The notes beneath the pieces are model-generated. The model worked only from the letters and a program-made list of their open reading frames with translations, made no database searches and had not been told where the DNA came from. A stretch of 64,000 nucleotides of DNA, from assembly GCF_007197775.1 (NCBI RefSeq), contig NZ_CP041638.1, positions 2,294,001 to 2,358,000 of the forward strand. The letters are read 5' to 3'. This DNA comes from Thalassotalea sp. PS06. GTDB taxonomy: Bacteria; Pseudomonadota; Gammaproteobacteria; Enterobacterales; Alteromonadaceae. Numbering within the stretch: the first letter of the stretch is position 1; each line of letters begins with the position of its first letter. Below, one piece after another: positions 52,385 through 62,693 of this stretch. The position numbers were made by a program, and so were the translations under genes.

Positions 52385-53743
52385 ATGCAGTATGATTTGA
52401 ATCCCGTCGGCGAGATGCGCCTGCTCTCGCCCCTTGAAGTAGACCAGTTACAACAAACCGCCAACAGCGAACTATACCAACTTTACCGAAACTGCTCGTT
52501 AGCGGTGCTCAACGTTGGTAGTGACACCGATGATGCTGAGGCCATTTATCGCCGCTACGAAAATTTTGATATTGAAGTGTTAAAGCGTGAACGCGGGGTA
52601 AAACTCAATCTTATAAATCCCCCAAAACATGCCTTCGTCGATGGCAAAATTATTCGCGGTATTGCCGAGCAGCTGTCAGCAGTGTTGCGGGATATTTTAT
52701 TCATCTCAAATCGCTATATGTGCATGCCACCGCCACTATCGAGTAATCTCGCCACCCATATTGTGTTTGATATTATTCGTAACGCCAATGTCATTAAACC
52801 GGATGCTGAGCCAAATCTCATCACTTGCTGGGGTGGCCACTCAATCAATGATATCGAATACAAATACACCAAAGAGGTGGGTTACCAGCTTGGCCTTCGC
52901 GGTATCAATATATGCACAGGTTGTGGACCCGGCGCAATGAAAGGACCGATGAAGGGCGCTACCTTTGGTCATGCCAAACAGCGAAATTATCAAGGCAGAT
53001 ATATTGGCCTGACGGAACCGAGCATTATTGCTGCCGAACCACCCAACCCAATCGTTAATGAACTGGTGATTATGCCAGACATAGAAAAGCGGCTTGAAGC
53101 TTTTGTGCGCTTAAGTCATGGGTTAATAATCTTCCCCGGTGGCGCCGGAACGGCCGAAGAGTTACTTTACATCCTTGGCATCATGTTAAGCCCAGCCAAT
53201 CGCCAGCAAAAACTGCCGATAGTGTTAACCGGGCCGAAACAAAGCGAACAGTATTTTCGCGACCTGGACACCTTTATTGGCAATAACCTGGGTCCTCAGG
53301 CACAGTCTTTATACACCATCATTATCGATGACGAACGGGAAGTCGCCCAATATCTACAAAGTAAAATCGCTTCGGTTATCAATTACCGCAAAGCCGTTGG
53401 TGACGCCTATCACTACAACTGGTCGCTTTTTATCGAAGAAGAATTTCAGCAACCATTCGAGCCTACGCATGACAATATGGCGGCGCTGAAAATCGAAAAA
53501 GATATGCCGGTTGGCGAGCTGGCGGCAAACTTAAGGCGGATATTTTCCGGGATTGTTGCTGGCAATGTAAAACCTGACTGGGTTAAACATATTCGCGAAA
53601 AAGGGCCGTACCAAATATCTGGTAACAAAGAAATTATGACAGATATGGATAACCTGTTATCATCGTTTGTAAAGCAACAACGAATGAAATTGCCGGGAAC
53701 AAACTATGTCCCCTGCTATGAAATAGTCTCTGATAACGAATAA
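52385..53743 (+). CDS. ppnN: nucleotide 5'-monophosphate nucleosidase PpnN
   Basis: 452 residues, the YgdH type. The LOG-like core shows [20 protein letters not shown] and the phosphate-binding [19 protein letters not shown]- and C-terminal extensions ([18 protein letters not shown] and [19 protein letters not shown]) are those of PpnN, which splits purine monophosphates and responds to (p)ppGpp. In E. coli it is likewise near queF-syd. It ends 3 bases before xni. Confidence 0.95.
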   Translation: MQYDLNPVGEMRLLSPLEVDQLQQTANSELYQLYRNCSLAVLNVGSDTDDAEAIYRRYENFDIEVLKRERGVKLNLINPPKHAFVDGKIIRGIAEQLSAVLRDILFISNRYMCMPPPLSSNLATHIVFDIIRNANVIKPDAEPNLITCWGGHSINDIEYKYTKEVGYQLGLRGINICTGCGPGAMKGPMKGATFGHAKQRNYQGRYIGLTEPSIIAAEPPNPIVNELVIMPDIEKRLEAFVRLSHGLIIFPGGAGTAEELLYILGIMLSPANRQQKLPIVLTGPKQSEQYFRDLDTFIGNNLGPQAQSLYTIIIDDEREVAQYLQSKIASVINYRKAVGDAYHYNWSLFIEEEFQQPFEPTHDNMAALKIEKDMPVGELAANLRRIFSGIVAGNVKPDWVKHIREKGPYQISGNKEIMTDMDNLLSSFVKQQRMKLPGTNYVPCYEIVSDNE

Positions 53744-53746
53744 ACC

Positions 53747-54568
53747 ATGCCAGCACATATAGTTTTAATTGATGCGATGAATTTGATCCGTCGAGTGTAC
53801 GCGGTGCAGGAGCGCCCGTTTCACTACATGGACACGTTGTCAGATACCACCAAACAGCAAATCGTTCATAATACCATAGTGCATACGGTTCAGGCTGTCG
53901 GTAAAATTCTCCACACTCAGCAACCTACCCATATTCTCGCGGTTTTTGATAGCCAGAATCCTTGTTGGCGTTATGAACTCTACCCGGATTACAAGAAAGG
54001 CCGGAAGAAAATGCCCGAGCATCTGCAAGCAAGCTTAACGGCGATTCAGGATGCGCTTTTAGAATTGCAGGTAGACTCGTTAATATCTGATGATGACGAA
54101 GCAGATGATTTAATTGCAACACTGGCGATTAAAGTGGCGTTAAGGGCTCAGGACGTGACCATTATCTCAACCGATAAAGGTTTTCTGCCGTTATTATGTG
54201 ATCATATCCGGGTATTTGATTACTTTAATCAACGAGTGCTCGACGAAAGTTATGTTCAGAACAAGTTTCAGGTAAAATCCACCCAGCTTATCGACCTCTG
54301 GACATTGAGCGGCGATTCGACTAACAAGATCCCAGGGGTGCCTGGTATAGGACAAATTACCGCAGCACAGTTACTGCAGCAATATCATTCATTAAAGGGC
54401 GTGCTTGATGCTCAGGATCTGAAACAGACGCTGGCCAAGAAACTTCAGGAGTATAAGCCGCAAATGCAGCTTTATCAGGAACTTTTAACTCTGAAAAAAG
54501 ACATTCCGCTGGGCTTTAACCTCAAAGACATACGCCTGAACAAACAAATTGATCAACAGGCTGTTTAA
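53747..54568 (+). CDS. xni: flap endonuclease-like protein Xni
   Basis: 273 residues. PIN/5'-nuclease core: LIDAMNLIRRVYAV, ILAVFDSQNPCWRYELYPDY, YKKGRKKMPEHL, ISDDDEADDLIATLA and the helix-3-turn region KIPGVPGIGQITAAQLLQ. It resembles the nuclease domain of DNA polymerase I and matches Xni (ExoIX). It is coupled to ppnN by 3 bases. Confidence 0.93.
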   Translation: MPAHIVLIDAMNLIRRVYAVQERPFHYMDTLSDTTKQQIVHNTIVHTVQAVGKILHTQQPTHILAVFDSQNPCWRYELYPDYKKGRKKMPEHLQASLTAIQDALLELQVDSLISDDDEADDLIATLAIKVALRAQDVTIISTDKGFLPLLCDHIRVFDYFNQRVLDESYVQNKFQVKSTQLIDLWTLSGDSTNKIPGVPGIGQITAAQLLQQYHSLKGVLDAQDLKQTLAKKLQEYKPQMQLYQELLTLKKDIPLGFNLKDIRLNKQIDQQAV

Positions 54569-54628
54569 TCCATAGGAAATTCTGTTAAATTAGCAAATTT
54601 ATTAGCGAACATAATCCGGACTCAATCA

Positions 54629-55009
54629 ATGAACAAAACCATCGCCTTGAGAATCTTAATTGCCGTCGTTTTATATGGGGTATTCGCGGCAGCTGTTTTA
54701 CATTTTCATGAAGACGACAAGCCTCAGGACATGAGCTGGGATGATCGTGAGGGATACAACCGTCAGTATATTGCTAAATTAACGTTAGATGGCACGTCCG
54801 TAGATAAAATTTTAGAAGAATTAGGTAATCCAGATCTAACCGAAGCGAAGAAAGTTACCGTAAATAATTACCAGGTGATGTTTTATCGAACACAACACCG
54901 ACACAGTGACGGTATCACTACTCAGGATGAATGTACTGCCCTGTTGTTCAAAGATGGCGTGCTTATCGGCATTGGCGAGAGCGCTTATCAGGACTACAAA
55001 GAACTTTAA
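54629..55009 (+). CDS. DUF3192 family protein (copy 2)
   Basis: 126 residues with an uncleaved-looking N-terminal hydrophobic segment (ALRILIAVVLYGVFAAAVL, residues 5-23) instead of a lipobox. The body aligns with copy 1: EGYNRQYIAKLTLDGTSVDK, VMFYRTQHRHSDGITTQDEC and LLFKDGVLIGIG. Two paralogues 4.5 kb apart with different anchors suggest the same domain used at the inner and the outer membrane. Function unknown. Confidence 0.82.
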   Translation: MNKTIALRILIAVVLYGVFAAAVLHFHEDDKPQDMSWDDREGYNRQYIAKLTLDGTSVDKILEELGNPDLTEAKKVTVNNYQVMFYRTQHRHSDGITTQDECTALLFKDGVLIGIGESAYQDYKEL

Positions 55010-55220
55010 CCCCCTCCTTCAATTATCCACGTCCGGGCTGTTTTTGTAGGAAACTTACGAAAATAGTCCTATTTACAAGCATAAAACTGGAATCATCTGA
55101 CCAGTCGTGGTATAAAGCCGCCATTAAAATTTCTGGTGAAGTTTTTCAAAATTTTTTCCATCTTTTTGTAATACTTTAACAGGCAGTATTTGTACATTTT
55201 TTATTGTTAAGGCTATTTCC

Positions 55221-56228
55221 ATGACTAAACAAACTATCACGGTCATCCCTGGTGACGGTATCGGTCCAAGTATCATTGATTCATGTTTAAAAGTGCTAGA
55301 TAAAGCAGGTTGTGATTTCGAATATGAGTTTGCTGATGCCGGTTTAGCGGCGTTGGAAAAACACGGTGAGTTGGTTCCTGAAGAAACCTTAAAACTAATC
55401 GAAAAAAACAAAATCACCTTAAAAGGCCCTCTGACAACTCCTGTTGGCGAAGGTTTTACCTCTATCAACGTTACCTTGCGCAAGCAATTCAAACTGTACG
55501 CTAACCTGCGTCCAGTTTTATCTTTCAAAGGTACTCGTGCTCGTTACGAAAATATCGATATCCTGACCATCCGTGAAAATACTGAAGGTATGTACTCAGG
55601 TTTAGGTCAGACCGTATCTGAAGACGGTTCAGTGGCAGAAGCAATGAGCCAGATCACTCGCGAAGGCGCTGAGCGCATCGTAACGTTCGCATACGAGACT
55701 GCTCGCAAAGAAGGCCGTAAGAAAGTTACAGCGGTTCACAAAGCAAACATCCTTAAGTCAACGTCAGGTCTTTTCCTGAAAGTTGCTCGTGAAGTTGGTG
55801 AGCGTTACCCGGATATCGAGTCTGCGGAAATGATCGTCGATAACTGTTGTATGCAGCTGGTAATGAACCCTGAGCAATTCGACGTAATCGTAACCACTAA
55901 CCTTTTCGGTGACATCATCTCTGACCTTTGTGCAGGTCTTGTGGGTGGTCTGGGTATGGCTCCAGGTGCGAACATCGGTAGTGATTGTGCAATCTTCGAA
56001 GCGGTACACGGTAGTGCTCCGGACATCGCGGGTAAAAACTTAGCAAACCCAAGCTCTGTTATCCTTGCTTCTATCCAGATGCTTGAGTACTTAGGTATGA
56101 ATGACAAAGCCGCTAACATCCGTAACGCGGTTAAGGAAGTTATCGAATCAGGTGACCGTACAACTCGCGACTTAGGCGGTGAGCACGGTACTACTGACTT
56201 TACTGATGCGGTACTAGAGCGTTTGTAA
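55221..56228 (+). CDS. NAD-type isocitrate dehydrogenase
   Basis: 335 residues, the short isopropylmalate-dehydrogenase-like type. ITVIPGDGIGPSIIDS, LKGPLTTPVGEGFTSINVTLRK (substrate Ser/Asn/Arg, read as LKGPLTTPVGEG and FTSINVTLRK), IRENTEGMYSGLG, and the metal/coenzyme part LFGDIISDLCAGLVGGLG and EAVHGSAPDIAGK. The SxNxxLR pattern fits isocitrate rather than isopropylmalate. It oxidises isocitrate to 2-oxoglutarate. Cofactor NAD is inferred from the family; homoisocitrate dehydrogenase is a less likely alternative. Confidence 0.88.
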   Translation: MTKQTITVIPGDGIGPSIIDSCLKVLDKAGCDFEYEFADAGLAALEKHGELVPEETLKLIEKNKITLKGPLTTPVGEGFTSINVTLRKQFKLYANLRPVLSFKGTRARYENIDILTIRENTEGMYSGLGQTVSEDGSVAEAMSQITREGAERIVTFAYETARKEGRKKVTAVHKANILKSTSGLFLKVAREVGERYPDIESAEMIVDNCCMQLVMNPEQFDVIVTTNLFGDIISDLCAGLVGGLGMAPGANIGSDCAIFEAVHGSAPDIAGKNLANPSSVILASIQMLEYLGMNDKAANIRNAVKEVIESGDRTTRDLGGEHGTTDFTDAVLERL

Positions 56229-56246
56229 GAAAGTAAAAACATTCGA

Positions 56247-56277
56247 TAAAAAAGCGACTCCGGTCGCTTTTTTTTAT
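56247..56277 (+). terminator. terminator of the isocitrate dehydrogenase gene
   Basis: AAAAGCGAC / GTCGCTTTT stem with a TCCG-type loop and a long T run, about 20 bases after the stop. Confidence 0.9.
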
Positions 56278-56332
56278 TGATAAAATTCACGGTTCCGACC
56301 TTTTGATTTATCAGTTCCGGTTCTATAATCCA

Positions 56333-57199
56333 ATGCAAAACAATACGTTGTTATCTATGAATCTGAAAGCCTTACTTGCTCCCCTGTTTATCTGGCTATG
56401 CTTGCCAAATCCGATTTTAGCTGCGGCCGCTCACGCCAATGTGGTTATTGAACAAAATGCGGTGATATTGCCATCCCTGGACAGAAGCCGAACCTTAAGA
56501 GTCTACCTGCCACCGTCATATCACCATTCTGCTAAACGCTATCAGGTTCTATATATGCACGATGCCCAAAATCTATTTGCCGACGACACTTCATACGCCG
56601 GTGAATGGGGTATCGATGAGACCCTGGATAACTTGGCAAAAACCAGGGGATTAGAAATCATAGTCGTTGGCATCGATAATCACCCTGAGTACCGTATCAA
56701 TGAATACAGTCCCTGGACCCATGAAAAATATGGTAACGGCGAAGGGGAAAAGTTTGTAGCAGACCTGGTTTCGACCGTCAAACCCTATATTGACCGGCAT
56801 TACCGTACCAACAGCGATAAAGCTAGCACCGCTATCATTGGCAGCTCACTGGGTGCGTTTATCAGTCACTATGCAATGTTGACCTACCCGGATACCTTTT
56901 CCCGGGCCGGCCTGTTTTCGCCCTCTTACTGGTATAGCGACAAGGTATGGACGTATACTCAAAAGCATGCCGCTAAAGTCAACAACAGCCAAATCTATTT
57001 GTTGGTCGGCGGTCAGGAAGGAGAAAGCATGGTACCGAATGTGGAGAAAATGGCAGCGCTATTGCGAACATCGCTACCTGACTCTTCAAAAGTACATGCG
57101 AAAGTTGTTAAAGCCGGCCAACATAACGAAGGATTTTGGCGCAGCGAATTTGCCGAGGCGATTATTTGGTTATATGAACTCGAAACGATCGAGCAATAG
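56333..57199 (+). CDS. secreted esterase-like alpha/beta hydrolase
   Basis: About 288 residues from MQNNTLLSMNLKALLAPLFI (an alternative ATG eight codons on). Signal peptide to about AAAAHA. Esterase-D/Fes superfamily: SRTLRVYLPPSYHHSAKRYQ, VLYMHDAQNLF, the nucleophile elbow AIIGSSLGAFISHY (Ser about residue 170), and the late His in KAGQHNEGFWRSEF. It may hydrolyse a siderophore or a glycan ester; neighbours do not decide. Confidence 0.85.
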   Translation: MQNNTLLSMNLKALLAPLFIWLCLPNPILAAAAHANVVIEQNAVILPSLDRSRTLRVYLPPSYHHSAKRYQVLYMHDAQNLFADDTSYAGEWGIDETLDNLAKTRGLEIIVVGIDNHPEYRINEYSPWTHEKYGNGEGEKFVADLVSTVKPYIDRHYRTNSDKASTAIIGSSLGAFISHYAMLTYPDTFSRAGLFSPSYWYSDKVWTYTQKHAAKVNNSQIYLLVGGQEGESMVPNVEKMAALLRTSLPDSSKVHAKVVKAGQHNEGFWRSEFAEAIIWLYELETIEQ

Positions 57200-57326
57200 T
57201 GACGGTTAAATCCTAACTGCTTAGGCTGCCAAGGTGTTTGTAGCAAAGACTCCATGATACCAGAGGGATCTATCGGGTAGTAAGTGGCTTTCCTTCCACT
57301 TCCACCTTCCACCTGCAGCGCTGCGC

Positions 57327-58415
57327 TTATCGCTTGCCCAGAGCACGAATATGCACGGTCACTTCTTCACGGTCGTAATACAAATGCTTGGCATACATTT
57401 CGTACCAGATTTCATGTTCGCTAAGCATGTCTTTGATGATCTTAAGACCTTTTTCTACCTGCTGGTAGCGGCCTTTACCGGGCATTAACTTAAGGTTAAA
57501 AATCGCTTCTTTGCAATCACCATCAATTACCCAGCTCGCCATTAACCGTGCAACCTTGATTGGGTTTTCAATCATGTCACAAACCAGCCAGTAATTGTTT
57601 TTCTTACTGGGGCGGAATTTAAAGCCATCCTGCTGGTAGTGCTTCACCTGGCCGGTTTCCATTAACGAATCGGCCATAGGGCCATTATCAATCGCTTTAA
57701 CCATCATCCCACGACGCACCAGTTGATATGTCCAACCACCAGGGGCTGAACCTAAATCCGTAGCATTTAAGCCTGAGGTCAGGCGCTCTTCTCTTTCGGC
57801 TTTGGGGATGAAGTGTAAAAACGCTTCATCAAGCTTTAAGGTGGAACGACTCGGTGCTGCATTTGGAAATTTTAACCTTGGGATCCCCATCGGGTGTGGA
57901 GAGGTATTCGTGGCGTATGAATAGCCCAATTGCACTTGCTGACCACTGTAAAACAGTGCATGCAAGACTGCGGCGCCCTGGACATATTCATCACTCTCTT
58001 TCGGTGCCAAAACGCCAGATTTTCTTAACGCTTGTCTTAATGGTACCGACAATTTACGGGTAAATTTACTTAGCGCTTTACCATCATTGGTATCGAGGTT
58101 TTCAACCCTAAGCTCTTCGTAACGAAATTCATCGCCAAGGGCGTCGCTTATGGCTTCTACGCGCTGATAGTCTGGTAGGTCAATGATCTCGCCTAAAGTC
58201 AGAAACCATTGGCGGGCAAAAATCAGACGCTTTAATGGCAACTTTTGCAGCAAAGTATCGCCCTGCTCAGCATCGTAGAGATGAAATTCTACCAGCCCCT
58301 GATTTTTCTTGAGTTTGATAAATCCGTACACCTCATTCCAGGCGGCTTTTTCCTGGATTTCTGCGGCACATTCTTTTTCAAAACCCGGGCGGCAATAAAG
58401 TACGATAGCTGTCAT
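57327..58415 (-). CDS. rlmM: 23S rRNA (cytidine-2498-2'-O)-methyltransferase RlmM
   Basis: 362 residues, starting MTAIVLYCRPGFEKECAAEI. An N-terminal THUMP-like domain precedes the Rossmann methyltransferase with SAM loop NATDLGSAPGGWTYQL. KAIDNGPM, WLVCDMIENP, then FNLKLMPGKGR supply the K-D-K-E type residues of 2'-O methyltransferases. Its start overlaps the DUF423 stop (ATGA); order gcvA, hydrolase, ygdD, rlmM resembles E. coli. Confidence 0.95.
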   Translation of the reverse strand: MTAIVLYCRPGFEKECAAEIQEKAAWNEVYGFIKLKKNQGLVEFHLYDAEQGDTLLQKLPLKRLIFARQWFLTLGEIIDLPDYQRVEAISDALGDEFRYEELRVENLDTNDGKALSKFTRKLSVPLRQALRKSGVLAPKESDEYVQGAAVLHALFYSGQQVQLGYSYATNTSPHPMGIPRLKFPNAAPSRSTLKLDEAFLHFIPKAEREERLTSGLNATDLGSAPGGWTYQLVRRGMMVKAIDNGPMADSLMETGQVKHYQQDGFKFRPSKKNNYWLVCDMIENPIKVARLMASWVIDGDCKEAIFNLKLMPGKGRYQQVEKGLKIIKDMLSEHEIWYEMYAKHLYYDREEVTVHIRALGKR

Positions 58416-58801
58416 TTTCTATAAAAACCTTGCAGAGCAATTAATAACCAGGCGCTGATCAACGCCATGCCGCCAAAGGGTGTCAATGGCGACAGGGCGG
58501 CAATTATACTTGCCGGCCACAGGACTTTGAACAAAATAATAAAACAAAACAACAAAATCCCGAAAATAAGCAATAACCCAGCCGCTTTGGGCAGTTTTAA
58601 TCGCCCCTCTTCGTCGCTTGAACCAATATTCAGACCTAGCTGCATCAAAAACAAACTGTGGATCAATGCAAAGCCACTGGCGATCGCCAATGAGCTAATG
58701 TCTTTTGTCGATAAATCTGCCATACCATGCACTATGTAGGCACTTAGTATTAACCATAGCGCACCATTAAGCCCTGCAAAGCCAAGAAAGAGTCTCGCCA
58801 T
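58412..58801 (-). CDS. ygdD: DUF423 (YgdD) membrane protein
   Basis: 129 residues with four membrane helices: FLGFAGLNGALWLILSAYIV, IASGFALIHSLFLMQLGLNI, GLLLIFGILLFCFIILFKVL and the end LTPFGGMALISAWLLIAL. The FGGMALISAW motif is typical. Function unknown; conserved partner of rlmM and gcvA. Confidence 0.9.
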   Translation of the reverse strand: MARLFLGFAGLNGALWLILSAYIVHGMADLSTKDISSLAIASGFALIHSLFLMQLGLNIGSSDEEGRLKLPKAAGLLLIFGILLFCFIILFKVLWPASIIAALSPLTPFGGMALISAWLLIALQGFYRK

Positions 58802-58803
58802 CG

Positions 58804-59472
58804 TTAATTATTCCCGGTGCTTAGCGATTCGATAAAATCGATTAAATCATGACAGCTTTGTTCAATGTGCTGTTGATGGGTATAACCAGATTTTACTCGT
58901 GGCTTTAAATCATGATCGCCATCGACGTAAAACTTTACTTCTACAGATTTACCAAGCTCATAGCTGTTTACTTCCTCCTGACTGCCAAGTGCATCACGGT
59001 CACCCTGTAATATTAAAACCGCTTTGTCATTTTGCTGTAGAGGCTCAAGCCTTAATTTCTCAGGCTGTTTTTGAGGATGAAAAGGATAGCCGAAACAGTA
59101 GCCGCCACTGACTTTGTCATTACCAATCAGCGTCATCGCAACCCTTGAGCCCATCGATTTGCCACCGATAATCAGTGGTAAATCGCCCTGATAGGCGCTA
59201 ATCATCGACGTGAATGATTCCTGCAGAGCTGGCATGCGATTGGGTGGGCGGCGTTTGCCGTCGAGTTTACGTTGTTGCATGTAAGGAAAGTTAAAGCTCA
59301 ATACATTGATACCGCCGGTGTTTAACAACGCAATCACCTTACGAATAAACTCACTGTCCTTATCGGCTCCAGCGCCATGGGCAAAAATCAACGTAGCGAT
59401 TTGTTTGCCTACGGCTTTATCAAAGGTGATGCTATCACTGTCGAAACTTTCTATTTCAGAAAAATTAAACAT
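58804..59472 (-). CDS. KANL3/Tex30-like alpha/beta hydrolase
   Basis: 222 residues from MFNFSEIESFDSDSITFDKA. Alpha/beta hydrolase features: TLIFAHGAGADKDSEFI (oxyanion His-Gly), nucleophile IIGGKSMGSRVAMTLI (Ser about residue 111), Asp in VLILQGDRDALGS and His in FYVDGDHDLKPR. The K-S-M-G elbow is that of the KANL3/Tex30 family. TGATG overlap with gcvA; inserted between gcvA and ygdD relative to E. coli. Confidence 0.85.
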   Translation of the reverse strand: MFNFSEIESFDSDSITFDKAVGKQIATLIFAHGAGADKDSEFIRKVIALLNTGGINVLSFNFPYMQQRKLDGKRRPPNRMPALQESFTSMISAYQGDLPLIIGGKSMGSRVAMTLIGNDKVSGGYCFGYPFHPQKQPEKLRLEPLQQNDKAVLILQGDRDALGSQEEVNSYELGKSVEVKFYVDGDHDLKPRVKSGYTHQQHIEQSCHDLIDFIESLSTGNN

Positions 59473-60398
59473 CAATTTATCTTATCCTCGTCGATGGCTT
59501 GTTCTTCTTCGGCGACGCTGGCTAATACCCATTCGCGAAACTGAGCAATGCGCCCGCCCTCTTGCAGGGGCGAGCGACAAACAATATAAAACGCGTCTTT
59601 ATTGACCAGAATTTCCGAAAACGGCGCAATTAAGCGTCCAGCTTCTATTTCAGGTTTTGCCAGCAAGTTATTACCCAGAGCAATTCCCTGACCATGTATC
59701 GCTGCCTGCAATACCAGTGCCGAATGGGAAAATATGGGTCCTGAATCGAGGTTTTGGGAGGTTAGTGAGATGTTTTTGAAAAAACGTTTCCAATCACGCC
59801 GAGAGGTATCGTGCAGTAAGGTTTGCCTGCACAAGTCTTTGATTGAAGCGAGTTGTCCTTCTTTGCTGAGATCATTGAGTAGCGTTGGCGAGCATAGCGG
59901 CTGCAGGTATTCGGTCATCATTTTATCGGCGATTATCCCAGGCCAGTTGCCTCGCCCGTAGTAAAACGCAATATCAACATCTTCGGTGAGCGTACCATCA
60001 TCCCGGTCATCTGCACTGATCCTGACATCAATATCCGGATACAAACGATTAAAATCACTGAGCCTGGGAACCAGCCACTGAATGGCAAGACTGGTATGAA
60101 TGCTAACGTTGATCGCCCCTTTTGAATTTCTCGCCAGTAATCGCTGTGTAGCGTCCTGCAATGAGGAAAATATGTCTTTGATATCCAGATAATAACTTTG
60201 CCCTTCCTCGGTCAACAACAATGCCCGATTCTTGCGCATAAACAGTTTAATGCCGAGATGATTTTCTAACGATTTAATTTGGTGAGAAACCGCTGCCTGA
60301 GTGACAAACAGCTCATCAGCTGCCTTAGTAAAACTTAAGTGCCTGGCTGAAGCTTCAAAGGCCTTTAATGCATTTAATGGGGGAAGACGTATCGCCAT
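59472..60398 (-). CDS. gcvA: LysR-type regulator, GcvA-like
   Basis: 308 residues. N-terminal helix-turn-helix: LPPLNALKAFEASARHLSFT, then AADELFVTQAAVSHQIKSLE, which matches the GcvA subgroup closely, followed by a LysR substrate-binding domain. GcvA regulates glycine cleavage in E. coli. The gene order with ygdD and rlmM supports the name; the regulated genes are not in this window. Confidence 0.85.
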   Translation of the reverse strand: MAIRLPPLNALKAFEASARHLSFTKAADELFVTQAAVSHQIKSLENHLGIKLFMRKNRALLLTEEGQSYYLDIKDIFSSLQDATQRLLARNSKGAINVSIHTSLAIQWLVPRLSDFNRLYPDIDVRISADDRDDGTLTEDVDIAFYYGRGNWPGIIADKMMTEYLQPLCSPTLLNDLSKEGQLASIKDLCRQTLLHDTSRRDWKRFFKNISLTSQNLDSGPIFSHSALVLQAAIHGQGIALGNNLLAKPEIEAGRLIAPFSEILVNKDAFYIVCRSPLQEGGRIAQFREWVLASVAEEEQAIDEDKIN

Positions 60399-60475
60399 CG
60401 ATTAGAAATTCTAATGAATATATAAGAAAAATTATATCCTCTTACTTGCCAATAGGCTACAACAAGAACTTCCCA

Positions 60476-60501
60476 TAAAAAAGCCGGCATCTAGCCGGCT
60501 T
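60476..60501 (-). terminator. terminator of kdsA
   Basis: AAGCCGGC / GCCGGCTT stem with a five-base loop and a T run on the minus strand, 26 bases after the kdsA stop. Confidence 0.9.
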
Positions 60502-60526
60502 CTCACAAATCGTCTCAACGATTGTA

Positions 60527-61381
<855 letters not shown>

Positions 61382-62626
61382 TTAACCGATAGTTTGCAGG
61401 ATTTGACCACACAGCCAGGCTGCAAAGGTACCTACAGTGTAACCCAGAACCGCCAGCAACACGCCAACAGGGGCTAATGATGGGTGGAATGCCGATGCTA
61501 CAATTGGTGCCGATGCCGCACCACCAACGTTTGCCTGGCTTCCTACTGCCATAAAGAATAGTGGCGCTTTGATTAAACGAGCGACTAAAAGCATCAATAA
61601 CGCATGGATTAGCATCCATACTGCACCGACAGCAAAATACCATGGTGCTTCCGTGATCATGGTGACATCCATTTTCATACCAATTGAAGCAATCAACAGA
61701 TACAACATGGCTGAACCGACTTTCGACGCACCAACCCCTTCGAGGTTTCTGGCTTTAGTAAACGACAAGGCGATACCTACGGAAGTTGCAAAAACAATCA
61801 TCCAGAAGAATTTGCTGTGGAAGCTCAATCGGTCCAGGTCGGGATAATTTTCAACAAAAAATGGCGTTACGGTATCAGCAAATAAATGTGCAAAACCGGT
61901 TACCCCAAGACCAACCGCTAGAATCACCATCACATCTGGCAACGCAGGAACCTTAGTGTGCTTTTCCTGAAAACTCTCAACTTTTTCCTGCAGTTCGGCG
62001 ATAGCACGGGTATCAGCTCCGGCTTTAGCATCGAGCTGTTTGGCATTAGCAGACATGATCAGTAATACCGCCATCCAAAGATTGGCAACAATCACATCAA
62101 CGGTGATCATTGCTGAAAAGATATCATCGCCTACACCATAAATTTCTTTCATTGCCGCCTGGTTAGCACCGCCACCGATCCAGGAACCGGCAACCGTTGT
62201 TAGGCCACGCCATACCGCATCCGGACCTTGGCCACCGAGTAAATCAGGGTTTATGGCACCAACTAACATTAATGCTACCGGTCCGCCAACAACGATTCCT
62301 ACCGTGCCAATAGCAAACATGAACGGCGCGCGCCAGCCCAAACCAGCGATAGCTTTTAAATCAACACTCAGGGTTAGTAACACTAAACAAGTCGGCAACA
62401 AAAAGCGTGACGTGACGTAATAAAGGTTCGACTCTTTAGCGTCAATAATGCCAAACGTATTTAACAATGATGGTAAGAAATAACACAGCAATACCGCTGG
62501 TACTACCGCATAAAATTTTTGCCAACCGGGCTTAGGGCTATTCGCCGTATAGAATACTGCCCCCAGCATAAGGGCCAGAATGCCCAATATGGTGGCATCG
62601 TTGGTGATCAAAGCCGTATTTTCCAT
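61382..62626 (-). CDS. DUF819 family membrane protein
   Basis: 414 residues with about 10-12 membrane helices; the pattern WIGGGANQAAMKEIYGVGDD and GSQANVGGAASAPIVASAFH is that of DUF819 (YjcL). It is an uncharacterised carrier-like protein with two inverted halves. A hydrophilic loop (KVESFQEKHTKVPAL) lies in the middle. It lies 12 bases upstream of kdsA and downstream of sirB1, interrupting the usual sirB2-sirB1-kdsA order. Confidence 0.88.
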   Translation of the reverse strand: MENTALITNDATILGILALMLGAVFYTANSPKPGWQKFYAVVPAVLLCYFLPSLLNTFGIIDAKESNLYYVTSRFLLPTCLVLLTLSVDLKAIAGLGWRAPFMFAIGTVGIVVGGPVALMLVGAINPDLLGGQGPDAVWRGLTTVAGSWIGGGANQAAMKEIYGVGDDIFSAMITVDVIVANLWMAVLLIMSANAKQLDAKAGADTRAIAELQEKVESFQEKHTKVPALPDVMVILAVGLGVTGFAHLFADTVTPFFVENYPDLDRLSFHSKFFWMIVFATSVGIALSFTKARNLEGVGASKVGSAMLYLLIASIGMKMDVTMITEAPWYFAVGAVWMLIHALLMLLVARLIKAPLFFMAVGSQANVGGAASAPIVASAFHPSLAPVGVLLAVLGYTVGTFAAWLCGQILQTIG

Positions 62627-62693
62627 AACTTCTCCTGGTTATTTCTTTTTCTCTACTCAAGCACATTTAAGGCTTGAGATTCATGCCGCCAAA

